The position numbers and the translations under genes were made by a program. The notes under the pieces were generated by a model. The model was not told the origin of the DNA and ran no database searches. It saw nothing but the letters and a program-made list of their open reading frames with translations. Below are positions 33,436-42,447 of a stretch of DNA of 64,000 nucleotides, one piece after another. Within the stretch, counting starts at the first letter, position 1. Every line of letters begins with the position of its first letter. This DNA comes from Thermoanaerobaculia bacterium. GTDB taxonomy: Bacteria; Acidobacteriota; Thermoanaerobaculia; Multivoradales; JAIOJS01. Location of the stretch: contig JAUIDB010000002.1 in assembly GCA_030429235.1 (NCBI GenBank), positions 62,001-126,000 of the forward strand, read 5' to 3'.

Positions 33436-34677
33436 TCAGATTCCCAGCAGGGCCAGGGGGGCGAGGAGAAGGCAGCCAGCGAGTCCGGCTAGGGCGATCC
33501 ACCGCGGAAATCGACGGTGCCGAGGCGCGAGCCGCAGGCAGGACAGGTTGGTGATGGCGTAGTACAGAAGGACGGCCATGGCGCTGAAGGACCAGGTGAG
33601 CCGCACGTCGCCGATCAGGACGAGCAGCCCCACGGTGGCGCCGACGGCGTAGACCGCTCGCCGGGGGCTCCCGTTGTGGGACTCGACGGCAGCCCAGGCC
33701 GATGGGAGATCGTGGCGCCGGGCCATCGCCAGGGCGACACGGCTCAGCCCGAGAATCAAGTTGAGCAGAACGCCAGCCATGGCCACGATGGCGGCGATGG
33801 AGATCGCGGGCCCCAACCAGGCAACCGGCAAGGCCCGGGCCACGACCTCGAGCGGCGCTGCATCACCTTCGGTTGCGGCGGCGAATCCGGTACCTCCCAG
33901 AGTCGAGAGTGACACCGCGGCCACCGAACCGTACAGCAGGGCGGAGACAGCCAAGGTCAACAGGATCGCCTTGGGGATCGTTCGAGTCGGTCGGCGGACT
34001 TCTTCGCCGAGGGTGGCGATGCGGCCGTAGCCCGTAAAGGCCACGAAGAGCAGGGCCGTGGCCTGGAGCAGCAGGAGCGGGTCTTCGAGGCACACCGCAG
34101 CCCAGCGAGCGGGGTGCAGTTCCGGACTCGAGCCCGCGGGTCTGTACCAGCAGCCGGCCACGACCAGGCAGAGCAGACCTGTGATGGTCGACAACACGAT
34201 CAGCCCGTTGGTGAGGTTCGACCTTTGCACGCCGCCGGCGACGAGCTGGGTGAGTCCCAGCACCAGCACGAACGCCAGCGCGACCCAGAGCCAGTGATCG
34301 AGCGCCGTTCCGAGGAGGTGCTGAAGGTAGGCGACCGCCCCCAAGGCGGCCGTGGCGGCGGAAGCGCCCTTGGCCGCTAGGAAGCACCAGCCGGCACTCC
34401 GCCCGGCCCAGGGGCCGAGGGTCCGGTAGCCGTACTCGTAGGTTCCGCCACTCACCGGGTAGGCCGCCGCCAGTTGGGCGCTCGAGAGACCGTTGGCGGT
34501 GGCGAGGAGGGCGGCGATCCCCAGGGCCGGAAGCAGCGCCGTTCCCGAGATCCCAGCGGCGATGCCGAGGCTCACGAAAACGCCGGTGCCTAGGATCGAA
34601 CCGAGTCCGAGCCCGACCGCTCCCAGCAGGCCGATCTGACGCTTCAGGGCCGGTGATTGAGAGGGATCGGGTTTCAT
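33436..34677 (-). CDS. Amino-acid/polyamine/organocation (APC) family permease
   Basis: A 413-residue membrane transporter with about 12 helices. Helix 1 has the APC unwound-segment motif GLGLGSILGTGVFVSLG; helix 2-3 has AAAYPVSGGTYEYGYRTLGPW, and FTGYGRIATLGEEVRRPTRTIPKAI follows helix 6. These are standard for amino-acid permeases; the substrate is not defined. I start at the ATG at 34677 (KPDPSQSPALKRQIGL). A hairpin separates it from the amidohydrolase genes. It converges on the DUF3014 gene with a 10-base gap. Confidence 0.92.
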   Translation of the reverse strand: MKPDPSQSPALKRQIGLLGAVGLGLGSILGTGVFVSLGIAAGISGTALLPALGIAALLATANGLSSAQLAAAYPVSGGTYEYGYRTLGPWAGRSAGWCFLAAKGASAATAALGAVAYLQHLLGTALDHWLWVALAFVLVLGLTQLVAGGVQRSNLTNGLIVLSTITGLLCLVVAGCWYRPAGSSPELHPARWAAVCLEDPLLLLQATALLFVAFTGYGRIATLGEEVRRPTRTIPKAILLTLAVSALLYGSVAAVSLSTLGGTGFAAATEGDAAPLEVVARALPVAWLGPAISIAAIVAMAGVLLNLILGLSRVALAMARRHDLPSAWAAVESHNGSPRRAVYAVGATVGLLVLIGDVRLTWSFSAMAVLLYYAITNLSCLRLAPRHRRFPRWIALAGLAGCLLLAPLALLGI

Positions 34678-34736
34678 GGTCGTCGCGCGGCCCTGCCTGT
34701 ACCGCACGCCTCGGATGCGAGCGACGGTCCCGATGG

Positions 34737-34769
34737 GGAGAGGACGGCCGTCTGAGCGGCCGCCTCTCC
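34737..34769 (-). terminator. GC-rich hairpin after the amidohydrolase operon
   Basis: GGAGAGG pairs with CCTCTCC, and after one bulged A, CGGCCG (34745-34750) pairs with CGGCCG (34757-34762) around a TCTGAG loop. It begins a few bases after the amidohydrolase stop at 34775. It lacks a T-run, so it may act as a Rho-assisted stop or an RNA-stabilising end. Confidence 0.5.
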
Positions 34770-34774
34770 TCTGG

Positions 34775-36490
34775 CTACTCCTTCTCGTACACCACTTCGC
34801 CGCCCACGATCGTCATCACGACCTCGGTGTCGAGCAACGCCTCTTCGGCCACCGTGAGCAGATCCTGCGACAGGATGGTGAAGTCCGCGAGCTTGCCCAC
34901 CTCGATCGAACCCTTGAGTTCCTCCTCGAAGACCCCATACGCGGCGTCCAGGGTCATCGAACGGAGAGCCTCCTCTCGGCTCAAGACGTGCCGTGGAGTG
35001 AACGCCTCCCCGTTGTTCATGCGACGGGTCACGGCCGAGTAGTAGTTGGCGATCGGGTCGATGTCTTCGACCGGGGTGTCGGTGCCGTTGAGCACCGCGG
35101 CTCCGGCGTCGAGCAGGTCTCGCCACACGTAGGCGCGTTCCTCGGCCCGCTCGGCGCCCAGGCGATCCGGGACCCAGGGGCCGTCCGAGGTACAGTGCAC
35201 GCTCTGGATGGCAGCGACGACCCCCAGTTGAGCGAATCGCGGTACGTCGTCGGGGTGGAGGTTCTGTGCGTGCTCGATGCGCCAGCGTCGTTCGGTTCCC
35301 CGCGGATCCGCTTCGAGTGCCGCCGCGAAGATGTCGAGCGTCTCGCGGTTGGCGCGGTCGCCGATGGCGTGAATGCACAGTTGGAAGTCGTGCTCCAGGG
35401 CGACCTGGGCGGCTTCTTCCACCACCGCGATCGGCACGGTCTCGAGGCCGGAGGTCTCGGGTAGGTCGCTGTAGGGCTCGAGGAGCCAGGCACCCCGCGA
35501 ACCGAGCGCTCCGTCGAGCGACAGCTTGATGCCTCCCACCGTGAAGTGGTGGTCGGCGAGTCCGGTGACCTTGACCTCGGGCATGGCGTCGGCGATGGCC
35601 GACGGCTCGTCTCGGATCATCACCCAGAGCCGGGTGTCGAGTGCCCCGGCCTCGGCGGCTCGACGGAGGAAGGCGACCTCCTCCAGCGAGGACCCCGCGT
35701 CGTGGAAGGAGGTAATGCCGTTGGCGAGGCTCTCGCGATCAGCCGCCGCCAGCCGCGCCGCGATCTCCTCGGGACCCGGTTCGCCGCTGCGGGAGACCAG
35801 CCCTTGCGCGGTCTCGATGAAGATCCCGGTCGCTCGTCCTTCGGCATCGCGCACGATTCTCCCCCCGGGTGGATCGGGAGTCGCGTCGTCGATGCCGGCC
35901 ATCTCCATCGCCTTGGCGTTTGCGAAGGCGCCGTGGCCGCTGGCGTGGCGAAGCACGACGGGGTTGTCGGGAGAGACGGCGCTCAAGGCGTCGTGCACCG
36001 GATAACCCTCGACCAGTGGGGTCGGGAGTTCGTCCCATTTGTCCTGATGCCAACCCCGGCCCTCGATCCACTCTCCCGCGGCTGCCTCGGCGACCGCGGC
36101 CTCCACCAGTTCGATCACCCCGTCCCAGGTCGAGGGTTCCCCGGCGGCGACCTGACGCATTGCCGTGCCGAGGCCGTAGAAGTGTCCGTGTCCCTCGATC
36201 AAACCGGGGATCACGGTCTGGCCCGCGAGGTCGATGACCTTGGTCTCGGGGCCGATGAGCGCCGCGATTTCGGCGGCACTGCCGACGGCCACGATGCGGT
36301 CTCCGCGGACCGCCACAGCCTCCGCCCGCGCCGGTGTTTCGGACGCCGTGATGACGTTGCCTTGGGTCAGCACCAGGTCGGCGGCAACGACGTCGGTGGC
36401 GTCGGGACCGTCGTTCGTCGCTCCGCAGCCCCCGAGCAAGCAGGCGGCGAGTCCCAGAGTCAACGGGAGGAGTCGAGATCGGAAGGTCAT
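34775..36490 (-). CDS. YtcJ-like amidohydrolase lipoprotein
   Basis: A 571-residue amidohydrolase-superfamily protein with a lipoprotein signal (lipobox LLGGC near residue 22), so it is anchored in the envelope. The metal site is intact: IPGLIEGHGHFYG holds the HxH pair, and CIHAIGDRANRETLD, HAQNLHPDDVPRF and LNGTDTPVEDIDP give later ligands. The N- and C-terminal beta-sandwich parts (DLVLTQGNVIT; ADFTILSQDLL) flank the barrel. This matches the YtcJ/AepA-like group with broad amidase or deacetylase activity. Its ATG shares one base with the preceding TGA (TGATG). Confidence 0.9.
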   Translation of the reverse strand: MTFRSRLLPLTLGLAACLLGGCGATNDGPDATDVVAADLVLTQGNVITASETPARAEAVAVRGDRIVAVGSAAEIAALIGPETKVIDLAGQTVIPGLIEGHGHFYGLGTAMRQVAAGEPSTWDGVIELVEAAVAEAAAGEWIEGRGWHQDKWDELPTPLVEGYPVHDALSAVSPDNPVVLRHASGHGAFANAKAMEMAGIDDATPDPPGGRIVRDAEGRATGIFIETAQGLVSRSGEPGPEEIAARLAAADRESLANGITSFHDAGSSLEEVAFLRRAAEAGALDTRLWVMIRDEPSAIADAMPEVKVTGLADHHFTVGGIKLSLDGALGSRGAWLLEPYSDLPETSGLETVPIAVVEEAAQVALEHDFQLCIHAIGDRANRETLDIFAAALEADPRGTERRWRIEHAQNLHPDDVPRFAQLGVVAAIQSVHCTSDGPWVPDRLGAERAEERAYVWRDLLDAGAAVLNGTDTPVEDIDPIANYYSAVTRRMNNGEAFTPRHVLSREEALRSMTLDAAYGVFEEELKGSIEVGKLADFTILSQDLLTVAEEALLDTEVVMTIVGGEVVYEKE

Positions 36491-37806
36491 CACTTTTTCT
36501 CCGTGGCTTCCTGTCGCCGTTGCAGCTTGGTTCGGTATTTGCGCTCGAACTCACGGTGTCGATCGTCGAGGTCGACGGCGCGGCCGTCGATGAACACCTG
36601 CGTCACGTCCTGAGTCGAGTAGTCCATGACGTCCCCTCCCGACACGAAGAGCGTGGCGCGCTTGCCGACTTCGAGCGATCCCTGGCGGTCCTCGATCCCG
36701 AGGATCTCGGCCGGGGTCAGGGTGATCGCGCGGAGCGCAACCTCTGGATCGAGCCCGAATCCGACGGCGTGACCCGCCTGGAAGGGCAGGTTACGGTGCG
36801 CCGTGGCCCCTCGAGGGGATCCCCAGATTGCGAACCGAACGCCGGCTTCGTCCAGCAGAGCAGCGGTCTTGTAGGCCAGGTCGTAGTCGTCGTCCTGTCG
36901 AGCCGGCAGGCTCTGCGGGGTCATCAGCAGCACGGGGATCTCTTCGGCCGTCAGCAGATCGGTCGCGAGATGGGCATCGCGACCCCCGAAGAGGACCATG
37001 CGCAGCCCGAACTCCCGAGCGAAGGCGACGGCCTCGACGATCTGTCGGTAGTCGTTGGCCATGATGTAGGTGTTCTGTTCCCCGGCCAGGACGGGAGCCA
37101 TCGCCTCCCACCGTTGGTCGGTGGGGAGGTCTGGATCGGTCCGCTTGGCGGCCAGGTAGGCCTGGGCGTCGGCGAAAGCGGTACGCAGCGTGCGCCGCTC
37201 GGCCTGGGCCTCCTCGTCGTCGGGACCCGAGGCGACACTCGGCCAGCCCAGCAGCATCCCATCGAAGAGTTCGACCGCGGCATCCTCGGTGCTCCATCCT
37301 TCCAGATGCGTCACGAAGGGGCGTCCCCGAATCAGGTTGGTCTGCGGTATGACCTGCACCGTCGTGATCCCGTGGTTGCGGATCGTCGGCAGGATCTCGC
37401 TGTCGTAGTTGAAGGCGGTGTGGGCTGCCACCTCGGGAGTGAGGTCGGCTGAGTACTCGCCCATATCGTCGGTCGCGTGGACCGCGCTGATCTCTACCAA
37501 CCCCAGGTAGGTTCCCATGGCGATCAGCCCGGGGTAGACCCGCTGGCCCGCGACATCGATCACCTCGGTGCCTTCGGGGAGCTCCAGGTCGTGGCCGATG
37601 GCGACGATCTCGCCGTCGGCGAAGAGCAGGTCGGTCGCTGCGAGTACGCCGTCGGAGACCGTGTAGAGATCACCGCCCTGAAGCAGGATCGGATGGCTCT
37701 GGGCCGGTCCGGGGATCTGGTCGTGAGCTGCCGCGAGCTGAGGCAGGAGTAGGGTGACCAGGAGGGGGGCCCAGGTGCGGCCGAATCGGGTTCTTGGGGT
37801 CGACAT
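36490..37806 (-). CDS. Exported amidohydrolase-like protein lacking the HxH metal motif
   Basis: A 438-residue exported protein (signal peptide WAPLLVTLLLPQLAAA). Amidohydrolase sandwich elements are clear at both ends: ILLQGGDLYTVSDGVL and IVAIGHDL early, ITLTPAEILGIEDRQGSLEV and KRATLFVSGG late. Where an active enzyme has PGxIDxHxH, this has PGLIAMGTYLGL, and I find no typical HxxxD ligand set in the barrel. It may be an inactive partner of the adjacent 1036-residue protein, or use a different site. It is two bases downstream of that gene and coupled to the YtcJ-like gene. Confidence 0.8.
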   Translation of the reverse strand: MSTPRTRFGRTWAPLLVTLLLPQLAAAHDQIPGPAQSHPILLQGGDLYTVSDGVLAATDLLFADGEIVAIGHDLELPEGTEVIDVAGQRVYPGLIAMGTYLGLVEISAVHATDDMGEYSADLTPEVAAHTAFNYDSEILPTIRNHGITTVQVIPQTNLIRGRPFVTHLEGWSTEDAAVELFDGMLLGWPSVASGPDDEEAQAERRTLRTAFADAQAYLAAKRTDPDLPTDQRWEAMAPVLAGEQNTYIMANDYRQIVEAVAFAREFGLRMVLFGGRDAHLATDLLTAEEIPVLLMTPQSLPARQDDDYDLAYKTAALLDEAGVRFAIWGSPRGATAHRNLPFQAGHAVGFGLDPEVALRAITLTPAEILGIEDRQGSLEVGKRATLFVSGGDVMDYSTQDVTQVFIDGRAVDLDDRHREFERKYRTKLQRRQEATEKK

Positions 37807-37807
37807 G

Positions 37808-40800
37808 TCAGTGAGCCTCCGTGCTGTGGCAGTTCCATTCTTGCGTCGCCTCGGGGGCCGGGTCGTCGATCAGGTCGTCCTCGGAATCCTCGGTCGCTTC
37901 GGCTTCTTCTGTTGGGGCCTCATCGGCCAGGATCTTCTGGATCAGGGCGGCCTTTTCGGCCCGGTCGCGGGCGACCAACTCGGCGTCCCGCTCGCGACTG
38001 AAGTAGAGCGTGCCGTCGATCCAGGTCTGCTCGGCCTTGGCGTAAACCGACAGGGGATGGGCGTCCCAGATCACGAAGTCGGCATCCTTGCCGGGTCGGA
38101 GACTACCGACCCGATCGTCGATCTTCAGCTGCCGGGCCGGATTGATGGTCACCAGGTTCAGGGCATCGGTCTCTTCCATGCCACAGTAGTGCACCGACTT
38201 TGCCGCCTCCTGGTTGAGGTAGCGCATGAGTGAACCGCTGTCCGAGTTCACGGAGGTGACCACCCCGGCGTCGTGCATCAGACAGGTGTTCTGCGGAATC
38301 GCATCGAAGACTTCGAACTTGTAGGCCCACCAGTCGGAGAAGGTCGAGCCTCCGGCGCCGTGGCGTGCCATCTCGTCGGCCACCTTGTAGCCCTCGAGGA
38401 TGTGGGTGAAGGTCTGCACTCGGAAGCCCAGTTCTTCGGCGAGTCGCATCAGCATCAGGATCTCTGACTGCACGTAGGAGTGGCAGTGGATGAAGCGGGT
38501 CGATTCGAGGATTTCCACCAGCGCTTCGAGCTGCAGGTCCCGCCGCGGCGGAGCCGTGCGCGAGCGGAGGCGCGGCGCCAGGGCCGCATAGGCGGCGTGC
38601 TCGGCAGCGTACTCCTGGGCGGCCACGAAGGCGTCGCGCATGATCGACTCCACGCCCATCCGGGTCTGCGGGTACCGCACTCGGTAGTCGGGACCCCAGT
38701 TGGACTGCTTGACGTTCTCGCCGAGGGCGAACTTGATCGAACCCGGGACTCCGGCGAACTTCAGTTGCTCGGGAGGGAGCCCCCAGCGCAACTTGATGAT
38801 CGATGCTTGACCACCGATCGGGTTGGCCGAGCCGTGCAACTGCTGAATCGTCGTGACCCCACCGCCCAGAGCGCGGTAGATCCCGACATGATCCGAGTTG
38901 ACGACATCGGCGATGCGGACCTCGGAGGTGACGTTGTGGGTGCCCTCGTTGACGCCTCGCGAGATCGCGATGTGGGAGTGCTCGTCGATGATCCCCGCCG
39001 TGACGTGCTTGCCGCTGCCATCGATGGTCCGAACCCCGTCCGGGGCCTCGAGACCCACTCCGACTGCGCTGATCTTGCCGTTCTCGACGAGCAGATCGGC
39101 GCCTTCGAGCACGCCGGCCTCGTCCGAGGTCCAGATGGTGGCTCCCCGCACCAAGACGGATTCCTGGGTCGGTAGTGTCTCGAAGCCGAAGGCGAGGGGA
39201 GGGTGGGTCATCCGGGAGACGAACTCGGTAGCGGTCTCGTCGCCCGTGTCGCCGTCGACGTACTCCTCGGCGGGAAGATCCTCGGACTCCTCGGCTGGTT
39301 CGACCGCGGTCGGGATCAAGGTGACCGCGTGTGGGCTCCCGTCGGGCAGGACCACGGTACCCCGCGTAGTCTCACCGACCTGCACCAGGTCGAAGAGGGC
39401 GACGCCGCCCTCTTCGGCGGTTCCCCAGGGGGCTCGGAACCGCAGCTCGGACTCGTCGACGGTCACGCCGGTCAGGATCTGCTTGGTGTCGCCCTGGCTC
39501 AACGAACCCTCGAGGGAGCCCGAGGCGCGGTTGAGATTGAGTTGGTAGTTCGATCCACCGATCGTCAGGTCGAAGGTACCCGTAGGATCGAAGGTCTGGA
39601 ACGGTGCGTTCACCAGGGCGGCTTCGCCGCGCACCCAGACTTGGAGGATCTTCTCGTCGGCCGCGAGCAGGTTGCCCTCGGCGACGATCAGATTGGCCAG
39701 TCTTCCGACCTCCAGGGTGCCGACCTGATCGGCCACTCCCAGCAGGCGAGCGGGTACCGTGGTCAGGGCGGCGAGTGCCGTCGATTCGCTCAGCCCTCGC
39801 TCTACGGCGGTGCGGAGGTTGGTGAGGAAGTCTCCGTCTCCCAGCTTCTCGCCGGTGAAAGCGAAGGTGATGCCGGCGTCCTCGAGGGTGGCCGGGTTCG
39901 AGGGCGCGCGCTCCCAGTGCCGCAACTCGGGGAGACTGACGTCGAGGGTAGCGCCGAGGGTGCCGACATCGGGTTGATCGGGGAAGCCGAGCGGGAGGAC
40001 CAGGGTTGGGTCGAGGGCCTTGATCGGCTCGAGGTGGAGGTACTCCTGGTTGCTGCCGACGTAGACGAAGGGGACCTTCATTTCGTTGGCGATCCGGCCG
40101 GCGCGCAGCAGGCTCAGTTCGTCGCGCGTGTCGAACAGGATGGGGCCCCGGTAGTCGGCCAGAGCAGCCAGCGAACTGTTCGTCTCGATCTCTGCCCCGA
40201 GCCGACTCGCTTCTCGGTACCAGGAGACGTCGAGCAGGGTCTGGCGCACCAACGCGATCGAGCCCATCAGGGAGCTGGGATAGGGTTGCTGCGAGCTGCC
40301 CTTGTGGAACGAGGCCGAATGCAGACCGTCGCTGGCCAGCACGACCTCGTTGGCGAGGCCGTCCGCGGTCAGCGCGACGAAACCACGACCCCGGAAGATG
40401 CCGTCCAGCTTCGAGGAGTGCACCACGGCCACTCCTCGTTGTAGCAATGCTTCGGCCTCGCCCGCATCGGGCTGGAACGCGTCGACCCACCGCCGCTCGG
40501 AGTGGATCGCTTCGTTCCAGGCATCGGGTCCCATCCGTCGCCCCTCGTAGACCACGGTGTCGCGGTCCTCGGTGGCGTTGACCGGACCCACCGCGCCCAG
40601 ACCGTACTCGGCGTACGGTTCGACGAACGCCGGAAAGATCGTACGGCCTTCGAGTCGGTGCACCACCGCGTCGGAGGGGATCGCTACGTCCGTTCCGACG
40701 GCGGCGACTCGGCCATCACGCACCACGAGAGTGCCACCTTCGATGATCTGTCCAGGGGCGACGACGATCGTCGCGTCGCTAAACACGGTGATGTGGGGGG

Positions 40801-40918
40801 TCTTGTCGCGGATTGCGAGGTCGGGCGTCGTCGTCACCTGGGCCGTAGCGGCTCCGGCGACGACCAGGCTGGTGAAGACGAGGGGTCCGATGAGTCTGTG
40901 GTACGTTGACTGGAACAA
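37808..40918 (-). CDS. Exported tandem amidohydrolase (1036 residues, two units)
   Basis: Two amidohydrolase-type units in one exported chain (signal LIGPLVFTSLVVAGAATAQ). The first unit has EGRTIFPAFVEPYAEYGLG, with no HxH. The second keeps metal ligands: VTAGIIDEHSHIAIS near residue 646, ESTRFIHCHSYVQSE, VQTFTHILEGYK and VNSDSGSLMRYLNQE, ending with GSLRPGKDADFVIWDAHP. A beta-rich linker of about 170 residues (FDLTIGGSNYQLNLNRASG) joins them. The tail is acidic. TTG start with AGGAG 10 bases upstream. The two units plus the next gene suggest paired active and inactive domains; the substrate is unknown. Confidence 0.85.
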   Translation of the reverse strand: MFQSTYHRLIGPLVFTSLVVAGAATAQVTTTPDLAIRDKTPHITVFSDATIVVAPGQIIEGGTLVVRDGRVAAVGTDVAIPSDAVVHRLEGRTIFPAFVEPYAEYGLGAVGPVNATEDRDTVVYEGRRMGPDAWNEAIHSERRWVDAFQPDAGEAEALLQRGVAVVHSSKLDGIFRGRGFVALTADGLANEVVLASDGLHSASFHKGSSQQPYPSSLMGSIALVRQTLLDVSWYREASRLGAEIETNSSLAALADYRGPILFDTRDELSLLRAGRIANEMKVPFVYVGSNQEYLHLEPIKALDPTLVLPLGFPDQPDVGTLGATLDVSLPELRHWERAPSNPATLEDAGITFAFTGEKLGDGDFLTNLRTAVERGLSESTALAALTTVPARLLGVADQVGTLEVGRLANLIVAEGNLLAADEKILQVWVRGEAALVNAPFQTFDPTGTFDLTIGGSNYQLNLNRASGSLEGSLSQGDTKQILTGVTVDESELRFRAPWGTAEEGGVALFDLVQVGETTRGTVVLPDGSPHAVTLIPTAVEPAEESEDLPAEEYVDGDTGDETATEFVSRMTHPPLAFGFETLPTQESVLVRGATIWTSDEAGVLEGADLLVENGKISAVGVGLEAPDGVRTIDGSGKHVTAGIIDEHSHIAISRGVNEGTHNVTSEVRIADVVNSDHVGIYRALGGGVTTIQQLHGSANPIGGQASIIKLRWGLPPEQLKFAGVPGSIKFALGENVKQSNWGPDYRVRYPQTRMGVESIMRDAFVAAQEYAAEHAAYAALAPRLRSRTAPPRRDLQLEALVEILESTRFIHCHSYVQSEILMLMRLAEELGFRVQTFTHILEGYKVADEMARHGAGGSTFSDWWAYKFEVFDAIPQNTCLMHDAGVVTSVNSDSGSLMRYLNQEAAKSVHYCGMEETDALNLVTINPARQLKIDDRVGSLRPGKDADFVIWDAHPLSVYAKAEQTWIDGTLYFSRERDAELVARDRAEKAALIQKILADEAPTEEAEATEDSEDDLIDDPAPEATQEWNCHSTEAH

Positions 40919-41058
40919 GAGGCTGCGCTCCTAATGCTGACCCGCACGGGCGGGGAGGTCGCTGGGCCCTCGAGGCCCGGGTAAATCGAGACGAAGAGCG
41001 CGTAGTTTAGATGGAGAACGGGTTTCCTCCAATGTGGAGCCGAAGGCGAGGAGTCGAG
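40919..41058. other. Divergent promoter region, amidohydrolase operon / dienelactone hydrolase operon
   Basis: A 140-base gap with the ribosome-binding site of the 1036-residue protein on the minus side, a short GGGCC/GGCCC hairpin near 40969-40983, and on the plus side a TAGTTT -10 candidate at 41002-41007. An ATG at 41011 is in frame with the downstream gene but the lipoprotein start at 41059 has the good Shine-Dalgarno. Confidence 0.4.
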
Positions 41059-41943
41059 ATGATGGCAAGAAGCAGCGTACAGAGTGGGTTTCGGGCCCTC
41101 GCGGTCCTAGGCGTTCTATCGATGGGAGTGGTCGCCTGCGGCGGCGAGTCGACGGACTACGCCGAGGCGATGAAGGAGGAGCACGCCAGTGACGTCGCCG
41201 TTCCCTCGCCGGCCGCCGAGGTCGAGCCAGGCCGAGAGGTGGAGACTCTCGATGTCACCTACGCCACCATCGAAGGTGAGCCCGCGATCGGTTTCGTCGC
41301 CCGCCCGGTAGACGCACCGGAAGGATCGCCTGGTGTGTTGGTCATCCAGGAGTGGTGGGGGCTGAACGACAACATTCGCGCCATGGCGGAGCGTCTGGCC
41401 GGCGAGGGATACATTGCACTGGCGGTGGATCTCTACGGTGGTGAGGTCGCCGAGGACCGAGAGAAGGCCTACGAACTGATGTCGGCCGCCCTCGAGCGCA
41501 TGGATCAGAACTTGGAGAATCTACGCCTTGCCCACAGCTATCTCACCGACGAGCTGGGAGCGGGCTCGACCGGCTCGGTCGGATGGTGTTTCGGCGGGGG
41601 AATGTCGCTCCAAGCGGCCTTGACGCTCGGTGGAGATCTCGATGCCGCGGTGATCTTCTATGGCAAGGTCGAGACCGAACCGAGCACTCTGCAGGCACTC
41701 GAGGCTCCGGTTCTCGGATTGTTTGCGGCCGAGGACCAGGGCATCCCGGTCGACTCGGTCCGGGAGTTCGAGCGGGTACTCGGAGAGTTGGGGAAGGACG
41801 CTGAGATCCAGATCTACGATGGGGTAGGGCATGCCTTTGCGAACCCGACCGGCAACAACTACGACGCCCCGGCGGCCGAGGACGCCTGGCGCCGGACGCT
41901 CGACTTCTTTGGCCAACAGCTCGCCGCCGACGCCGGCGAGTGA
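41059..41943 (+). CDS. Dienelactone hydrolase-family lipoprotein
   Basis: A 294-residue alpha/beta hydrolase anchored by a lipoprotein signal (LAVLGVLSMGVVAC). The family triad is visible: nucleophile Cys in GWCFGGG near residue 177, Asp in AAEDQGIPVD, and His in GVGHAFANP near 257. The family hydrolyses dienelactones and other esters; a periplasmic lipoprotein form is probably a general esterase. GAGGAG lies five bases before the ATG at 41059. Its stop overlaps the phosphatase gene by 4 bases. Confidence 0.88.
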   Translation: MMARSSVQSGFRALAVLGVLSMGVVACGGESTDYAEAMKEEHASDVAVPSPAAEVEPGREVETLDVTYATIEGEPAIGFVARPVDAPEGSPGVLVIQEWWGLNDNIRAMAERLAGEGYIALAVDLYGGEVAEDREKAYELMSAALERMDQNLENLRLAHSYLTDELGAGSTGSVGWCFGGGMSLQAALTLGGDLDAAVIFYGKVETEPSTLQALEAPVLGLFAAEDQGIPVDSVREFERVLGELGKDAEIQIYDGVGHAFANPTGNNYDAPAAEDAWRRTLDFFGQQLAADAGE

Positions 41944-42446
41944 CTCCAGGAGCTGATCGGATCGTGGCGCGCAGTGTGCTCTTCGTTTGTCTCGGCAACA
42001 TCTGCCGATCGCCCACCGCTGAGGGCGTGCTGCAGTCCTACCTCGCAGAGCGAGGGCTCGACGAAGAGGTGCGAGTGGACTCTGCGGGTACCGGTGACTG
42101 GCACCTCGGAGAACGGGCCGACCGACGCATGCGGGAAGCCGCGGAGCGGCGCGGGTATGCGCTCGAGAGCCGTTCGCGACAGGTGCGAGGCGAGGAACTG
42201 CCCACCTGGGATCTCGTGGTCGCGATGGATCGAAGCAACTTCGAGGATCTGCGAGAACTGTGGCCCAGTCGGTCGACGACCGACCGAGGCGAGTCGCTGA
42301 AGCTGTTCAGCGAGTTCCTGGCTCCCGGGGCTCCGGTCGACGTGCCAGATCCGTACTACGGCGGTCCCGAGGGTTTCGATCGTGTGCTCGACCTGGTCGA
42401 GTCGGGGTGCCCCGCTCTGGTCGACCACCTGCTCGATCTGGACTGA
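41940..42446 (+). CDS. Low-molecular-weight protein-tyrosine-phosphatase family enzyme
   Basis: A 168-residue phosphatase with the P-loop C17-x5-R23 (VCLGNICRSP) and the general-acid Asp in DPYYGG near residue 137. The fold is normally called protein tyrosine phosphatase, but members encoded next to fructosamine-kinase homologues have been shown to dephosphorylate ribulosamine 5-phosphates. The immediately following gene is such a kinase homologue, so a role in repair of sugar-damaged proteins is favoured. GTG start, 4-base overlap with the upstream gene. Confidence 0.9.
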   Translation: MTPGADRIVARSVLFVCLGNICRSPTAEGVLQSYLAERGLDEEVRVDSAGTGDWHLGERADRRMREAAERRGYALESRSRQVRGEELPTWDLVVAMDRSNFEDLRELWPSRSTTDRGESLKLFSEFLAPGAPVDVPDPYYGGPEGFDRVLDLVESGCPALVDHLLDLD

Positions 42447-42447
42447 G

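Noticed and set aside
41011-41058. ATG 41011 as the dienelactone hydrolase start
   Set aside because: The extra residues would precede a clear lipoprotein signal; the ATG at 41059 has GAGGAG at the right distance.
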